Under the pieces are notes generated by a model. It saw nothing but the letters and a program-made list of their open reading frames with translations. It had not been told where the DNA came from and did no database searches. From positions 682,001 through 746,000 of the forward strand of contig NZ_CP038017.1 of NCBI RefSeq assembly GCF_012222825.1: DNA of 64,000 nt, read 5' to 3'. The translations under genes were made by a program, and so were the position numbers. The stretch is from Allofrancisella frigidaquae (GTDB lineage: Bacteria > Pseudomonadota > Gammaproteobacteria > Francisellales > Francisellaceae). Each line of letters begins with the position of its first letter. Position 1 is the first letter of the stretch. Positions 27,445-37,606 of the stretch are shown here, one piece after another.

Positions 27445-28818
27445 TTAGTAAAATTTCCATGGTTTTTTTATAGCAATTAAAGCTTTATTTTTACGTTTTT
27501 CAGAATCTTCTAGAGTATTAGATTTATAAGAGCTTTTTGATCGAGGACGATTAATAAAATCATTATGGTCATAATTTTTCTTATAAGAATTAAATTCTTT
27601 AGCTCCAGGAACCCAAGATAAATTCCGATTTTGTTCAGCTTCTCCTGAATTGTAGTTACTATCTAAATTATTACTACAAAAGAGAGATGAAGTATACAGT
27701 TCATCACAAGCACTTTTCATCATTGTAAGTGAAGGAAGATTAACGTAACTAGTTACTAACATCCCACTTTCAAAAAAACTTTTCATTAGTATTTCTTTTT
27801 CTTTCATTTGATTAAGAAGACTATCATACTCTTCCTTATCTTCTAGATCAAAAGATTTTACAATAGCCTTAACCTTTAAAGAATTTAAATCATCATTATA
27901 TTCTTTTATGGTATCGAGCATATCTTTAAATAAAGTGGTTTGTTTATCTTTAATCTGTGTACTTGAATACATATCAATCAAACTAAATTTAGACCAGATT
28001 TCTCTTAATTTTATATTCGAGTGGGCGAGTGCTAATAGAGCATCTGTAGCTAAAGTTTCAACATTTTTTTGTTTGAATAACAAAGCAGGTTTCATATTAT
28101 CTTTATAGTTATGTGGATTTAATTCTTGTGCTGGATTACTAAACCAGCTTTCTCTACTTGTGTCACATGTAAAAAAAGCTGACCAATCAGCGAGGGCGTA
28201 TGTTTGTAATATAGGTAAAACTCCATCTTTACTATCTTCTGGAATTAAACCACAAGTACCAGCTTTACCTATCATAACAACCGTAGAACCGCCTACTGCT
28301 TTAATATTCGGAGAAGTTAAATAATAATCATACCATTTGATTCCCGAGTCTTCTAATATATACTGAGGAGGTTTAGGATTGACAGCTAGTTTTCTATTAA
28401 GCATTTCTTCAACTGTTGGTAAATAATTATTATAAAATGTTGCGCCAAGGTCTCTGACAATTGACCAATCTTCATTTAATCCGCCGCCAACGTAAAGAAG
28501 AAGTTCTTTAAAATAATTATTTGCAAAAGCTTTTCCATAAACTGTTTTTGATTCAAGAAGAGCCAGTTCGTACAATTGATGAAGCTTATTTTTGTGTTTA
28601 GAATATCGCTTGTCGGATATAGCTATTTTCAAATAAGATATGTGCTTAAATGTTAACTTTCCATTCTTAGTATATTCATATTCCTTTTTTGTAGGCTGAC
28701 GGTCCATCCATATATAATGATTATTTTTCTGGTTCACTTTAATCATATTTTGAATGCTAATCAAATAATTATCTGAAATTTCCCGTTCTCCAACCCATAT
28801 ACTATGCACTGATGACAT
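27445..28818 (-). CDS. Glycosyltransferase-like protein (TcdA/B GT-A superfamily, weak), paralogue 1
   Basis: A 457-residue protein without a signal peptide. The N-terminus (SSVHSIWVGE...NHYIWMD) and the AFANNYFKELLLYVGGGLNED region resemble the IHxIWxG and SDxLRYxxLxxxGGxYxDxD blocks of toxin-type GT-A glycosyltransferases. The DxD metal motif is degenerate (LNEDW), so the activity is doubtful. The C-terminus is Lys-rich. I chose the ATG at 28818, six bases after GAGGT. It shares near-identical ends with 30040-31389 but differs through about residues 137-225 and 325-410. It could be a host-directed effector; function unproven. Confidence 0.5.
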   Translation of the reverse strand: MSSVHSIWVGEREISDNYLISIQNMIKVNQKNNHYIWMDRQPTKKEYEYTKNGKLTFKHISYLKIAISDKRYSKHKNKLHQLYELALLESKTVYGKAFANNYFKELLLYVGGGLNEDWSIVRDLGATFYNNYLPTVEEMLNRKLAVNPKPPQYILEDSGIKWYDYYLTSPNIKAVGGSTVVMIGKAGTCGLIPEDSKDGVLPILQTYALADWSAFFTCDTSRESWFSNPAQELNPHNYKDNMKPALLFKQKNVETLATDALLALAHSNIKLREIWSKFSLIDMYSSTQIKDKQTTLFKDMLDTIKEYNDDLNSLKVKAIVKSFDLEDKEEYDSLLNQMKEKEILMKSFFESGMLVTSYVNLPSLTMMKSACDELYTSSLFCSNNLDSNYNSGEAEQNRNLSWVPGAKEFNSYKKNYDHNDFINRPRSKSSYKSNTLEDSEKRKNKALIAIKKPWKFY

Positions 28819-28944
28819 ATTGTTACCTCGAATATAATTATTTGACACAGCTTTTCTATTAAATAGAGTATATCAGATTAAAAATTCAGTTGGTATTAAG
28901 TGTAATTGACAAGATGTAATAATTTTTGACAAGACTTACAATTA

Positions 28945-29777
28945 TTAACTTCTATATGCTTCATCCCAATTACCGGTTAAACCAGCTACTTCATATTCTG
29001 TTACACGATTTTCAAAGAAATTGGTATGATCAGCACCATTTAGAATCCACTCTAACCAAGTTAGAGGATTTTTTTCTATATTATATATTTCTTTAAGTCC
29101 TAATTGCGTGAGGCGTCTATCTGTAATATGGCGGATATACATTTTTACCTCTTCGGCATTTAGTCCTTCAATAGTTCCTAACTCATATGCTAAGTCAATA
29201 AATTTATCTTCTAACTCTACGGCTTTACTAGCCATTAGGTATATTTCTTTTTTAAAGTCGTTATCAACAATATAAGGATTTTCTTGGCAATAAATTCTAA
29301 ATAAAGCGGCATTACCCTCTACATGCATAGACTCATCGCGTATCGACCATTCAACTACTTTACCCATACCTTTCATTTTCCCAAAGCGCTGGAAATTTAG
29401 TAGCATAGCAAAAGAAGCAAACAAAGCAACCCCTTCATTAAACACGGTTTTAGCTAAACATAATCCTAAACCGCGACGGGTAGAGGGATTAGCATCCATC
29501 ATAAAGTCAATTTTATCTGTCATTGCTTTATACTCTAAAAAAGCATGATACTCTGAATCAGGTAACCCTAAAGTATCATTAAGTAAGGCATATGCTCTTT
29601 GGTGGATACCTTCTCTAGCCGCAAAGGAGCCTAGCATATTTCTAACTTCATTATTTTTAAATGCTGGTATAAACTGATCATAATAGTTTTGACCAACTGC
29701 AACGTCTGACTGAGTGAAAAGTCTTAGAATATTTGTAATATATTCTTTTTCTACTTTTGAGATTTTGCCATTTTTCC
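28945..29777 (-). pseudogene. nrdB: Truncated nrdB copy left by tandem duplication
   Basis: It carries the C-terminal two thirds of NrdB, from about residue 133 to the stop, and looks identical to 31516-32348. The glutaredoxin domain and the first part of the radical-subunit domain are missing because the frame runs into the duplication junction at 29777/29778. An internal ATG (29637) begins MLGSFAAREG, but the product would lack part of the ferritin-like fold. Confidence 0.92.
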
Positions 29778-29865
29778 TAGTTTAAATCAACTAAAAAAAG
29801 AGGATATAAAGAATAGTATTTTTAAGAAGTATCATCTGGGTAGAGTCATGTTGGCCGAATTCTAG
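29778..29865 (+). pseudogene. Duplicated 3' end of the UvrD-like helicase gene
   Basis: The last 28 codons plus stop of the helicase gene (SLNQLKKEDIKN... to LAEF), copied by the tandem duplication. There is no upstream coding sequence, so it is non-functional. Confidence 0.9.
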
Positions 29866-30039
29866 TAGAGTACAAAGCCTAATTTTGCTAAACTATAGTT
29901 TCAGTTTGTAAATAGAAACCATCGTCGACAACAGTCACTTGTCTATCGAAAACGATAATTTATTTATTTGGAAAATAGAAAAAGACCTATGATTATAGGG
30001 CTAGTACAGAAGGTTTCTACAAACTACCCTGGTTAAAAA

Positions 30040-31389
30040 TTAGTAAAATTTCCATGGTTTTTTTATAGCAATTAAAGCTTTATTTTTACGTTTTTCAGAA
30101 TCTTCTAGAGTATTAGATTTATAAGAGCTTTTTGATCGAGGACGATTAATAAAATCATTATGGTCATAATTTTTCTTATAAGAATTAAATTCTTTAGCTC
30201 CAGGAACCCAAGATAAATTCCGATTCTGTTCAGCTACTGCTTCATCGTAGCCAGTATCTACACAAAGCCCATTACATTCGATAGATGAAACATACAGAAA
30301 ATCACAAGCCATTTTCATCATTGTAAATGAAGGAAGATTAGTGTAATCAGTTACGAACATTGCACTTTCAGTATATTCTTTGAGTCTTGTTTGCTTGTGG
30401 CTCATTTGATCATAAAAAGCTTTATGCTTTTTCTGATCTTTTTTATCAAAAGAAGTAGCAATACACTTAACATTTAAAGAATTTATTTCATCATTATATT
30501 CTTTTATGGTATCGAGCATATCTTTAAATAAAGTGGTTTGTTTATCTTTAATCTGTGTACTTGAATACATATCAATCAAACTAAATTTAGACCAGATTTC
30601 TCTTAATTTTATATTCGAGTGGGCGAGCGTTAATAGCTCATCTATAGATAATTCGTTAACATTTTTTTGCTGTAATAACAACAGGGGGTTTTCTTTATCC
30701 TCATATCTATGTGGATTTAATTCTTGTGCTGGCCTATCATCAAAGCTTTCTTTACTTGTGTCAGATGTAAAAAAAGCCGACCAATCAACAAGAGCGTATT
30801 TTTTTAATATAGGCAAAACTCCATCATTATCTGTAATTAAACCACAAGCACCGGCTCTACCTATCATAACAACCGTACTACCATTATTCGTTAGAGGAGT
30901 AGGAATTGTATTTGCATTATAATTAATAGTTGTATCATACATATTATGGAATTGAGCATGTACTGTCTTAAGTATGTCGTCAACTGTTGGTAAATAATCA
31001 TCCTCAAATGTTGCGCCAAGGTCTCTGACAATTGACCAATCTTCATTTAATCCGCCGCCAACGTAAAGAAGAAGTTCTTTAAAATAATTATTTGCAAAAG
31101 CTTTTCCATAAACTGTTTTTGATTCAAGAAGAGCCAGTTCGTACAATTGATGAAGCTTATTTTTGTGTTTAGAATATCGCTTGTCGGATATAGCTATTTT
31201 CAAATAAGATATGTGCTTAAATGTTAACTTTCCATTCTTAGTATATTCATATTCCTTTTTTGTAGGCTGACGGTCCATCCATATATAATGATTATTTTTC
31301 TGGTTCACTTTAATCATATTTTGAATGCGGGTCAAATAACTATCTGAAATTTCCCGTTCTCCAACCCATATACTATGCACTGATGACAT
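30040..31389 (-). CDS. Glycosyltransferase-like protein, paralogue 2
   Basis: A 449-residue sister of 27445-28818 with the same GAGGT ribosome site and start. The first 137 residues and the last 60 are nearly identical to paralogue 1. Between them lie long islands of real divergence (for example YNNYLPTVEEMLN against EDDYLPTVDDILK) separated by identical stretches such as LREIWSKFSLIDMYSSTQ. This mosaic pattern inside an otherwise identical duplication suggests recombination with a diverged allele rather than slow drift. The degenerate GT-A motif (GGGLNEDW) is shared. Confidence 0.5.
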   Translation of the reverse strand: MSSVHSIWVGEREISDSYLTRIQNMIKVNQKNNHYIWMDRQPTKKEYEYTKNGKLTFKHISYLKIAISDKRYSKHKNKLHQLYELALLESKTVYGKAFANNYFKELLLYVGGGLNEDWSIVRDLGATFEDDYLPTVDDILKTVHAQFHNMYDTTINYNANTIPTPLTNNGSTVVMIGRAGACGLITDNDGVLPILKKYALVDWSAFFTSDTSKESFDDRPAQELNPHRYEDKENPLLLLQQKNVNELSIDELLTLAHSNIKLREIWSKFSLIDMYSSTQIKDKQTTLFKDMLDTIKEYNDEINSLNVKCIATSFDKKDQKKHKAFYDQMSHKQTRLKEYTESAMFVTDYTNLPSFTMMKMACDFLYVSSIECNGLCVDTGYDEAVAEQNRNLSWVPGAKEFNSYKKNYDHNDFINRPRSKSSYKSNTLEDSEKRKNKALIAIKKPWKFY

Positions 31390-31515
31390 ATTGTTACCTC
31401 GAATATAATTATTTGACACAGCTTTTCTATTAAATAGAGTATATCAGATTAAAAATTCAGTTGGTATTAAGTGTAATTGACAAGATGTAATAATTTTTGA
31501 CAAGACTTACAATTA

Positions 31516-32745
31516 TTAACTTCTATATGCTTCATCCCAATTACCGGTTAAACCAGCTACTTCATATTCTGTTACACGATTTTCAAAGAAATTGGTATGA
31601 TCAGCACCATTTAGAATCCACTCTAACCAAGTTAGAGGATTTTTTTCTATATTATATATTTCTTTAAGTCCTAATTGCGTGAGGCGTCTATCTGTAATAT
31701 GGCGGATATACATTTTTACCTCTTCGGCATTTAGTCCTTCAATAGTTCCTAACTCATATGCTAAGTCAATAAATTTATCTTCTAACTCTACGGCTTTACT
31801 AGCCATTAGGTATATTTCTTTTTTAAAGTCGTTATCAACAATATAAGGATTTTCTTGGCAATAAATTCTAAATAAAGCGGCATTACCCTCTACATGCATA
31901 GACTCATCGCGTATCGACCATTCAACTACTTTACCCATACCTTTCATTTTCCCAAAGCGCTGGAAATTTAGTAGCATAGCAAAAGAAGCAAACAAAGCAA
32001 CCCCTTCATTAAACACGGTTTTAGCTAAACATAATCCTAAACCGCGACGGGTAGAGGGATTAGCATCCATCATAAAGTCAATTTTATCTGTCATTGCTTT
32101 ATACTCTAAAAAAGCATGATACTCTGAATCAGGTAACCCTAAAGTATCATTAAGTAAGGCATATGCTCTTTGGTGGATACCTTCTCTAGCCGCAAAGGAG
32201 CCTAGCATATTTCTAACTTCATTATTTTTAAATGCTGGTATAAACTGATCATAATAGTTTTGACCAACTGCAACGTCTGACTGAGTGAAAAGTCTTAGAA
32301 TATTTGTAATATATTCTTTTTCTACTTTTGAGATTTTGCCATTTTTCCAGTCTGTAACATCCTCTGACAAGTCAATTTCATCTTCGATCCAGTGAGCTTT
32401 CTCGTGTTTAACTGTTAGATCAACAGCCCAAGGGTAGCTAAAAGGTTTGTATGTCTTTGAGAAAGTTGTAAGCGAAGTTCCTTTAACCCTTGCGATTACC
32501 TCGCCAGCTCGAGTCATTAGATTATCATAACCACCAATGTGGACATCACCTACAAAAATTTGTGGAACAGTTCTAACATGCTCTTCTACTAATAAGATAT
32601 TCTTATTTACTTCATCATAGAATTTGGCTCTTTCATTATCATTGTCAAGGGTAATTTGTGTAAATGGAATATCATTAGCACCAAGCCAGCTTTTTGCTAA
32701 ATCACAGAAAGGACAATTAGTTTTTGTATATATTTTTACTTCCAC
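31516..32745 (-). CDS. nrdB: Ribonucleotide reductase radical subunit with N-terminal glutaredoxin domain
   Basis: A 409-residue class I NrdB. The N-terminal 85 or so residues are a glutaredoxin domain (C11-P-F-C14, TVPQIFVGDVHIGG), fused to the ferritin-like radical subunit. Metal-ligand pairs appear as AAREGIHQRAY and RDESMHVEGN, with VFNEGVALF between. It supplies the radical for NrdA and can in principle also be the electron donor; Grx-NrdB fusions with that role are known in other bacteria. Third gene of nrdA-grx-nrdB, eight bases after grx. The tandem duplication ends within its codon 133. Confidence 0.93.
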   Translation of the reverse strand: MEVKIYTKTNCPFCDLAKSWLGANDIPFTQITLDNDNERAKFYDEVNKNILLVEEHVRTVPQIFVGDVHIGGYDNLMTRAGEVIARVKGTSLTTFSKTYKPFSYPWAVDLTVKHEKAHWIEDEIDLSEDVTDWKNGKISKVEKEYITNILRLFTQSDVAVGQNYYDQFIPAFKNNEVRNMLGSFAAREGIHQRAYALLNDTLGLPDSEYHAFLEYKAMTDKIDFMMDANPSTRRGLGLCLAKTVFNEGVALFASFAMLLNFQRFGKMKGMGKVVEWSIRDESMHVEGNAALFRIYCQENPYIVDNDFKKEIYLMASKAVELEDKFIDLAYELGTIEGLNAEEVKMYIRHITDRRLTQLGLKEIYNIEKNPLTWLEWILNGADHTNFFENRVTEYEVAGLTGNWDEAYRS

Positions 32746-32753
32746 GTTATTAC

Positions 32754-33014
32754 CTATTTTTTACCTAGAATCTTGCTTTCATTAGCCTGTAAATCCGTAA
32801 AACCACCAATATGCTCATTATCTATAAAGATCTGGGGCACTGTTCTAATATGTGATTTTACCTTACCGCTTTGATTCATTTTATCATAAAAATTATTACG
32901 TTCTTGGTTATTATCAAGAACAGTTTCTTCATAACTAATACCATTTTGATCAAACCATTGTTTTGCTCCAGTACAAAATGGACAACCAGTTTTAGTATAT
33001 ATTTTAACTTTCAT
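32754..33014 (-). CDS. grx: Glutaredoxin
   Basis: An 86-residue glutaredoxin with active site C11-P-F-C14, TVPQIF with the cis-Pro, and GGFTDLQ glutathione-binding turn. The frame extends 10 codons upstream into nrdA, but the ATG at 33014 sits seven bases after AAGGAT, so I use that. It lies four bases after the nrdA stop and is the likely dithiol donor for ribonucleotide reductase. Its sequence resembles the Grx domain fused to NrdB, so the fusion may have come from duplication of this gene. Confidence 0.92.
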   Translation of the reverse strand: MKVKIYTKTGCPFCTGAKQWFDQNGISYEETVLDNNQERNNFYDKMNQSGKVKSHIRTVPQIFIDNEHIGGFTDLQANESKILGKK

Positions 33015-33018
33015 AGTT

Positions 33019-34791
33019 TTATCCTTCACATGCGATACATTCACTTTCAGATTGTTTTACTTCTGAAAACTCTACAAGCCTTTGTTTTTCTACTTTTTTA
33101 GAAATATTTTCAGCTCTATTTGATGTCTCTGTTCTTAAATAATATAAACCTTTACAACCATATTTCCAAGCATTAAAGTGTACTTTATGTAAATATGCCC
33201 GAGATGCTCCAGCAGGAAAAAACACATTTAAAGATTGACCTTGACATAGATATTTTTGACGTGCACCACCTAAGTACACTAGCCAGTCTTGATCCATCTC
33301 GATAGCAGTTTTAAATACCTCTTTTATTTCTTTGCTTAAGAAATCTAGTTGTTGCACAGAACCGCCGTTAGTTATAATTTCTGACCAAACTTCTTCTGTA
33401 TTTTTGTTTAGTTTCTCTAGTTCTTGCTCCAAATATTTATTTTTATTTAAATGGGAGCCTACTCTTGTTCTAGATGTAAAAGCATTAGCTTTCCAAGGTT
33501 CTATACTAGGGGAAGTATTTAGTATTAAGGAGCTATTAGCATTAGGAGCAATAGCAAGTAAATGAGCATTTCTACGCTCAGTTCCTACCATGTCAGGAGC
33601 TTCACCTTTTTCTCTACCTAACTTTAGAGTTTCCTCAATAGCTTGTTGTTTTATCCTTTTAAAAATTTCTTCATTTATTTTTTCAGCTTCTTTGGATTCA
33701 AATGGTACTCTATGCAATTGTAAATAAGAGTGAAAGCCCATAGCTCCAAGCCCTAGACTTCTTTCACGAGAAGCGCTATATCTAGCTTTAGCTATTTCAT
33801 CACCAGCGTGATCTATGAAAAACTGTAAAACATTATCTAAAAATCTAATTAGATCTTTGATTAGAGTAGTGTCTTTCCATTCATCATATTTTTCCAAATT
33901 CACAGAAGATAGACAACAAACTGCTGTACGTTTTTCGTCTGTTACAAGGTGAATTTCATTACATAAGTTTGAACCTTTAATAGTTAGCCCAAGCTCTTTT
34001 TGAGCTTTTGGTAATGCTCTATTAGCAGTATCAATAAAGTTTAAATACGGTTCACCAGTACGGTAACGAGTTTCTAATATAGTTTCCCAAAGCTTACGGG
34101 CTTTGATTATATCTCTAACTGATCTATCATCAGGGTCAACTAGTTTCCAGTTATCATTATTAGCAACTGCTTGCATAAATTCATCAGTTAGGTTTACAGC
34201 ATGGTGTAAGTTTAGACACTTTCTATTTACGTCACCGGTAGGTACACGAATACTTAAGAACTCAATTATATCAGGGTGAGATATATCCATATATGCTGCA
34301 TAGGAACCTTTACGAGTTTTACCTTGACGATATGCAACCATATCAGCATCTACAGTATGCATGAAAGGAATAGGTCCAGGAGCCTTATCAGAAACTGACC
34401 TAACTCTTGACCAGTGACCGCCAACGCCACCACCTTTTACAGATAACCATCTTAATTCAGATGAATGCTCTATTAACCCTTCTAAGGAATCTGGCACATA
34501 AGATAAAAAACAACTAATAGGTAAAGATTTGACTTTAGCCCCAGGAAGTGGAGCATTTGATAATACAGGGGAAGCAAACATAAACCAACCGTTAGATGCA
34601 GCATTATATATACGTTGTGCTAAGTTGGTATCACCAAAAGAGTACGCTATAGCAGCCCTAGCAAAAGCATGCTGGGGAGATGGTTCATTCTCTAAGCAAT
34701 AATAATTAGTAAGTAGCTGTTGAGCTTGTAGAGAAAGCTCTTGGTCTTTTGAGACATCTATATTTATGCCCAGATAATTTTCTTTAGCCAT
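33019..34791 (-). CDS. nrdA: Ribonucleoside-diphosphate reductase alpha subunit
   Basis: A 590-residue class I large subunit that reduces ribonucleotides. Visible elements are ASPVLSNAPLPG, SCFLSYVPDSLEG, the catalytic LNFIDTANRALP and NLCNEIHLVTDEKRTAVCCLSSVNL loop, and the C-terminal redox pair CIACEG. It is shorter than E. coli NrdA because it lacks an N-terminal ATP-cone, so the usual dATP off-switch via that domain should be missing. It heads nrdA-grx-nrdB. I saw no NrdR box upstream. Confidence 0.93.
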   Translation of the reverse strand: MAKENYLGINIDVSKDQELSLQAQQLLTNYYCLENEPSPQHAFARAAIAYSFGDTNLAQRIYNAASNGWFMFASPVLSNAPLPGAKVKSLPISCFLSYVPDSLEGLIEHSSELRWLSVKGGGVGGHWSRVRSVSDKAPGPIPFMHTVDADMVAYRQGKTRKGSYAAYMDISHPDIIEFLSIRVPTGDVNRKCLNLHHAVNLTDEFMQAVANNDNWKLVDPDDRSVRDIIKARKLWETILETRYRTGEPYLNFIDTANRALPKAQKELGLTIKGSNLCNEIHLVTDEKRTAVCCLSSVNLEKYDEWKDTTLIKDLIRFLDNVLQFFIDHAGDEIAKARYSASRERSLGLGAMGFHSYLQLHRVPFESKEAEKINEEIFKRIKQQAIEETLKLGREKGEAPDMVGTERRNAHLLAIAPNANSSLILNTSPSIEPWKANAFTSRTRVGSHLNKNKYLEQELEKLNKNTEEVWSEIITNGGSVQQLDFLSKEIKEVFKTAIEMDQDWLVYLGGARQKYLCQGQSLNVFFPAGASRAYLHKVHFNAWKYGCKGLYYLRTETSNRAENISKKVEKQRLVEFSEVKQSESECIACEG

Positions 34792-34829
34792 AATAAACCT
34801 TATTAATAAACTAACAAATAAATTAAAAC

Positions 34830-34846
34830 TATACTAAATAAGTATA
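34830..34846. promoter_or_regulatory. Inverted repeat upstream of nrdA
   Basis: TATACT-AAATA-AGTATA lies 39 bases before the nrdA start. It may be an operator or simply overlapping -10-like sequences. Confidence 0.25.
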
Positions 34847-34981
34847 ATTGATATTTTATTATTAGAATTCTACCAACTTTTTAGGATTTTAAAATAGCAA
34901 AAAAGGAAATATTATCCTTGACATTACTAGAGGTGTTTTAAGAGCTAGATAATATAAAGGATTAAGAAGATTAGTAAAAAA

Positions 34982-36013
<1,032 letters not shown>

Positions 36014-36099
36014 TTAAAGTTTTGCTAAAATTCGTATTTACAAGTATAATTATAGGCATATAATGTGTACCTTAGAGTAAAGAGTGATCTTACTAAAGC

Positions 36100-36615
36100 A
36101 TGTTAAAAAAATACATAAATAATATAGGGTTTTGTCTGGGTCTAATCGGCTTAGCACTGTTTGTGTTTGGGCTAGCTGAGAAAGGTATTTTTGAGAAAAA
36201 TGTGGTGATACTGTATGCCACACTTTTGTTGTTTGTGGCAGCGTTGATTCAAAAGGAGCAGTTTTTTACAGGTTTGGAAGGTATCGCACTTGTAATAAGT
36301 GCAATAGTGGTTTTTTATCAAGCTCCACAGGTTTATAATTTAACTGTTTTTGTTGGTTTGATTTTTGTGTTTGCTATTTGGTATTTTGCTAGGCATAAAC
36401 TAAATTTTGCTAGAATTTGTGCATTTATTGGTTTAGTTTGCTTATGTTTGGGGATCGTGCTAGCCAGAAATGAATTTATGGTAATTTGCGGTATATTCTT
36501 GTCTGTTTATGCAGTTTTTTCTATACGACAAGGTTTTACTGTGAGCTGGATTTTTTTAGCACTAAACATATTATTTGCCTTAGTTGCAATAATTTCTTTG
36601 TATGGACTTTATTAG
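36100..36615 (+). CDS. Multi-pass membrane protein of unknown function
   Basis: A 171-residue, very hydrophobic protein with about six short predicted membrane helices alternating with a few charged residues (AEKGIFEKN, RHKLNF). I do not recognise the family. The ribosome site is weak. It ends 32 bases before coq7 and may share its transcript, but no functional link is visible. Confidence 0.6.
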   Translation: MLKKYINNIGFCLGLIGLALFVFGLAEKGIFEKNVVILYATLLLFVAALIQKEQFFTGLEGIALVISAIVVFYQAPQVYNLTVFVGLIFVFAIWYFARHKLNFARICAFIGLVCLCLGIVLARNEFMVICGIFLSVYAVFSIRQGFTVSWIFLALNILFALVAIISLYGLY

Positions 36616-36647
36616 CAAAATATAATTTCAAAAGGAATTTATATTTT

Positions 36648-37283
36648 ATGAGAAAATTATCGTTTTTAGATAGGGTTATAGAAGAGCTTGATAGCTACAC
36701 AAAATTTACAAAGGCTAAAGTTAGCCCTACTAGGAAGTCTCCTAGTAAAAACATATATGATCAACAGTTAACCCAAGCAGAAAAAAAACATTCAGCAGGT
36801 CTAATGAGAGTTGACTACACCGGAGAGATATGTGCTCAAGGCTTATATCGTGGGCAAGCTGCAGTAGCTAAATCAGTAGAAACAAAGACCTATTTATATC
36901 AAGCTGCTGATGAAGAGTATGATCATTTAGCTTGGTGTGGCGAGAGATTACAGGAGTTAGATGCAAAACCAAGTTTATTAAATCCTTTTTGGTATTGGGC
37001 ATCATTTGGTATAGGAGCTACAGCTGGAGCTATAAGTGATAGTTTAAGCTATGGTTTTGTAGTAGAAACAGAAAAACAAGTAATGAAACATTTGGATTCA
37101 CATCTAAAAAACTTACCTGTAAATGATAATCGTTCTAGAGAGATCTTAAAACAGATGTATCTTGACGAGGCACAACATGCTGTAGAGGCGGAGAAAGCAG
37201 GGGGAAAGAAACTTCCTAAACCTGTCAGAATTATAATGAAACTCCAGTCAAAAGTTATGACAACCTTGGCTTATAGGTTTTAG
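36648..37283 (+). CDS. coq7: 3-demethoxyubiquinol 3-hydroxylase Coq7
   Basis: A 211-residue di-iron carboxylate enzyme that does the penultimate hydroxylation in ubiquinone synthesis. The iron-binding motifs are MRVDYTGEICAQGLY, DEEYDHLAWC, VVETEKQVMKHL and YLDEAQHAVEAEKAG. The ATG at 36648 follows AAGGA; the frame is open for 54 codons upstream but that part overlaps the previous gene. Length is normal for the bacterial Coq7 family. Confidence 0.93.
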   Translation: MRKLSFLDRVIEELDSYTKFTKAKVSPTRKSPSKNIYDQQLTQAEKKHSAGLMRVDYTGEICAQGLYRGQAAVAKSVETKTYLYQAADEEYDHLAWCGERLQELDAKPSLLNPFWYWASFGIGATAGAISDSLSYGFVVETEKQVMKHLDSHLKNLPVNDNRSREILKQMYLDEAQHAVEAEKAGGKKLPKPVRIIMKLQSKVMTTLAYRF

Positions 37284-37606
37284 TAGTTATTGTGTGATAG
37301 CTGGAAACATTTGACTTGTTTTTCGAGTTATTCTTATGATTGTGCTTGCAGATAGTTTTCCCAGCAGTGGTGCAGAGCCTTTGCAGATGATATTTGGTAA
37401 ACAAAGAGATTTATCACATAAGTGTTGCAGCAGAGCAATTTTGACATTGAACAATTCCATTATTTTTATTAAGTTTATGTCTTAACTAGGGATTGGTGTA
37501 TCAAAATATGGTAAATATTAATAAAAAATATATAATTATTGATTTGTGCGCAGCATTAAAATTAAGCTTAAATTGCGCAAATCGACTATGCTTTCAACAG
37601 GCCTCT
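37284..37606. other. Intergenic region with a possible hairpin
   Basis: No convincing gene. An imperfect inverted repeat (GATTTGTGCGCA at 37541-37552 and ATTGCGCAAATC at 37572-37583) may form a hairpin near the ends of coq7 and the convergent ankyrin-protein gene. A 57-codon minus frame (37287-37460) resembles nothing known to me. Confidence 0.35.

Larger units (their letters stand above)
27183..29777. repeat. Tandem duplication, copy 1 (2,595 bp)
   Basis: Starts in the last codons of the helicase gene and ends inside nrdB codon 133. It contains the helicase 3' end, the first glycosyltransferase-like gene, and an nrdB fragment. Copy 2 follows head to tail. Outside the glycosyltransferase genes, the copies look identical by eye. 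The 24-base length difference is exactly that between the two glycosyltransferase genes. Confidence 0.9.
29778..32348. repeat. Tandem duplication, copy 2 (2,571 bp)
   Basis: Begins at the junction ATTTTTCC/TAGTTT, with the helicase 3' end fused to nrdB codons, and ends inside the intact nrdB. The junction shows at most a few bases of microhomology, which points to an illegitimate join. It contains glycosyltransferase-like paralogue 2. Confidence 0.9.

Noticed and set aside
34792..34981. NrdR boxes upstream of nrdA
   Set aside because: Looked for the ACACNATATNTNGTGT-type pair; only one unrelated inverted repeat is present.
36486..36647. Upstream extension of coq7
   Set aside because: Overlaps the previous gene; the ATG at 36648 has a ribosome site and starts the conserved protein.
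37287..37460. A 57-codon minus-strand frame after coq7
   Set aside because: No recognisable family, no clear ribosome site, convergent gap; unsupported as a gene.
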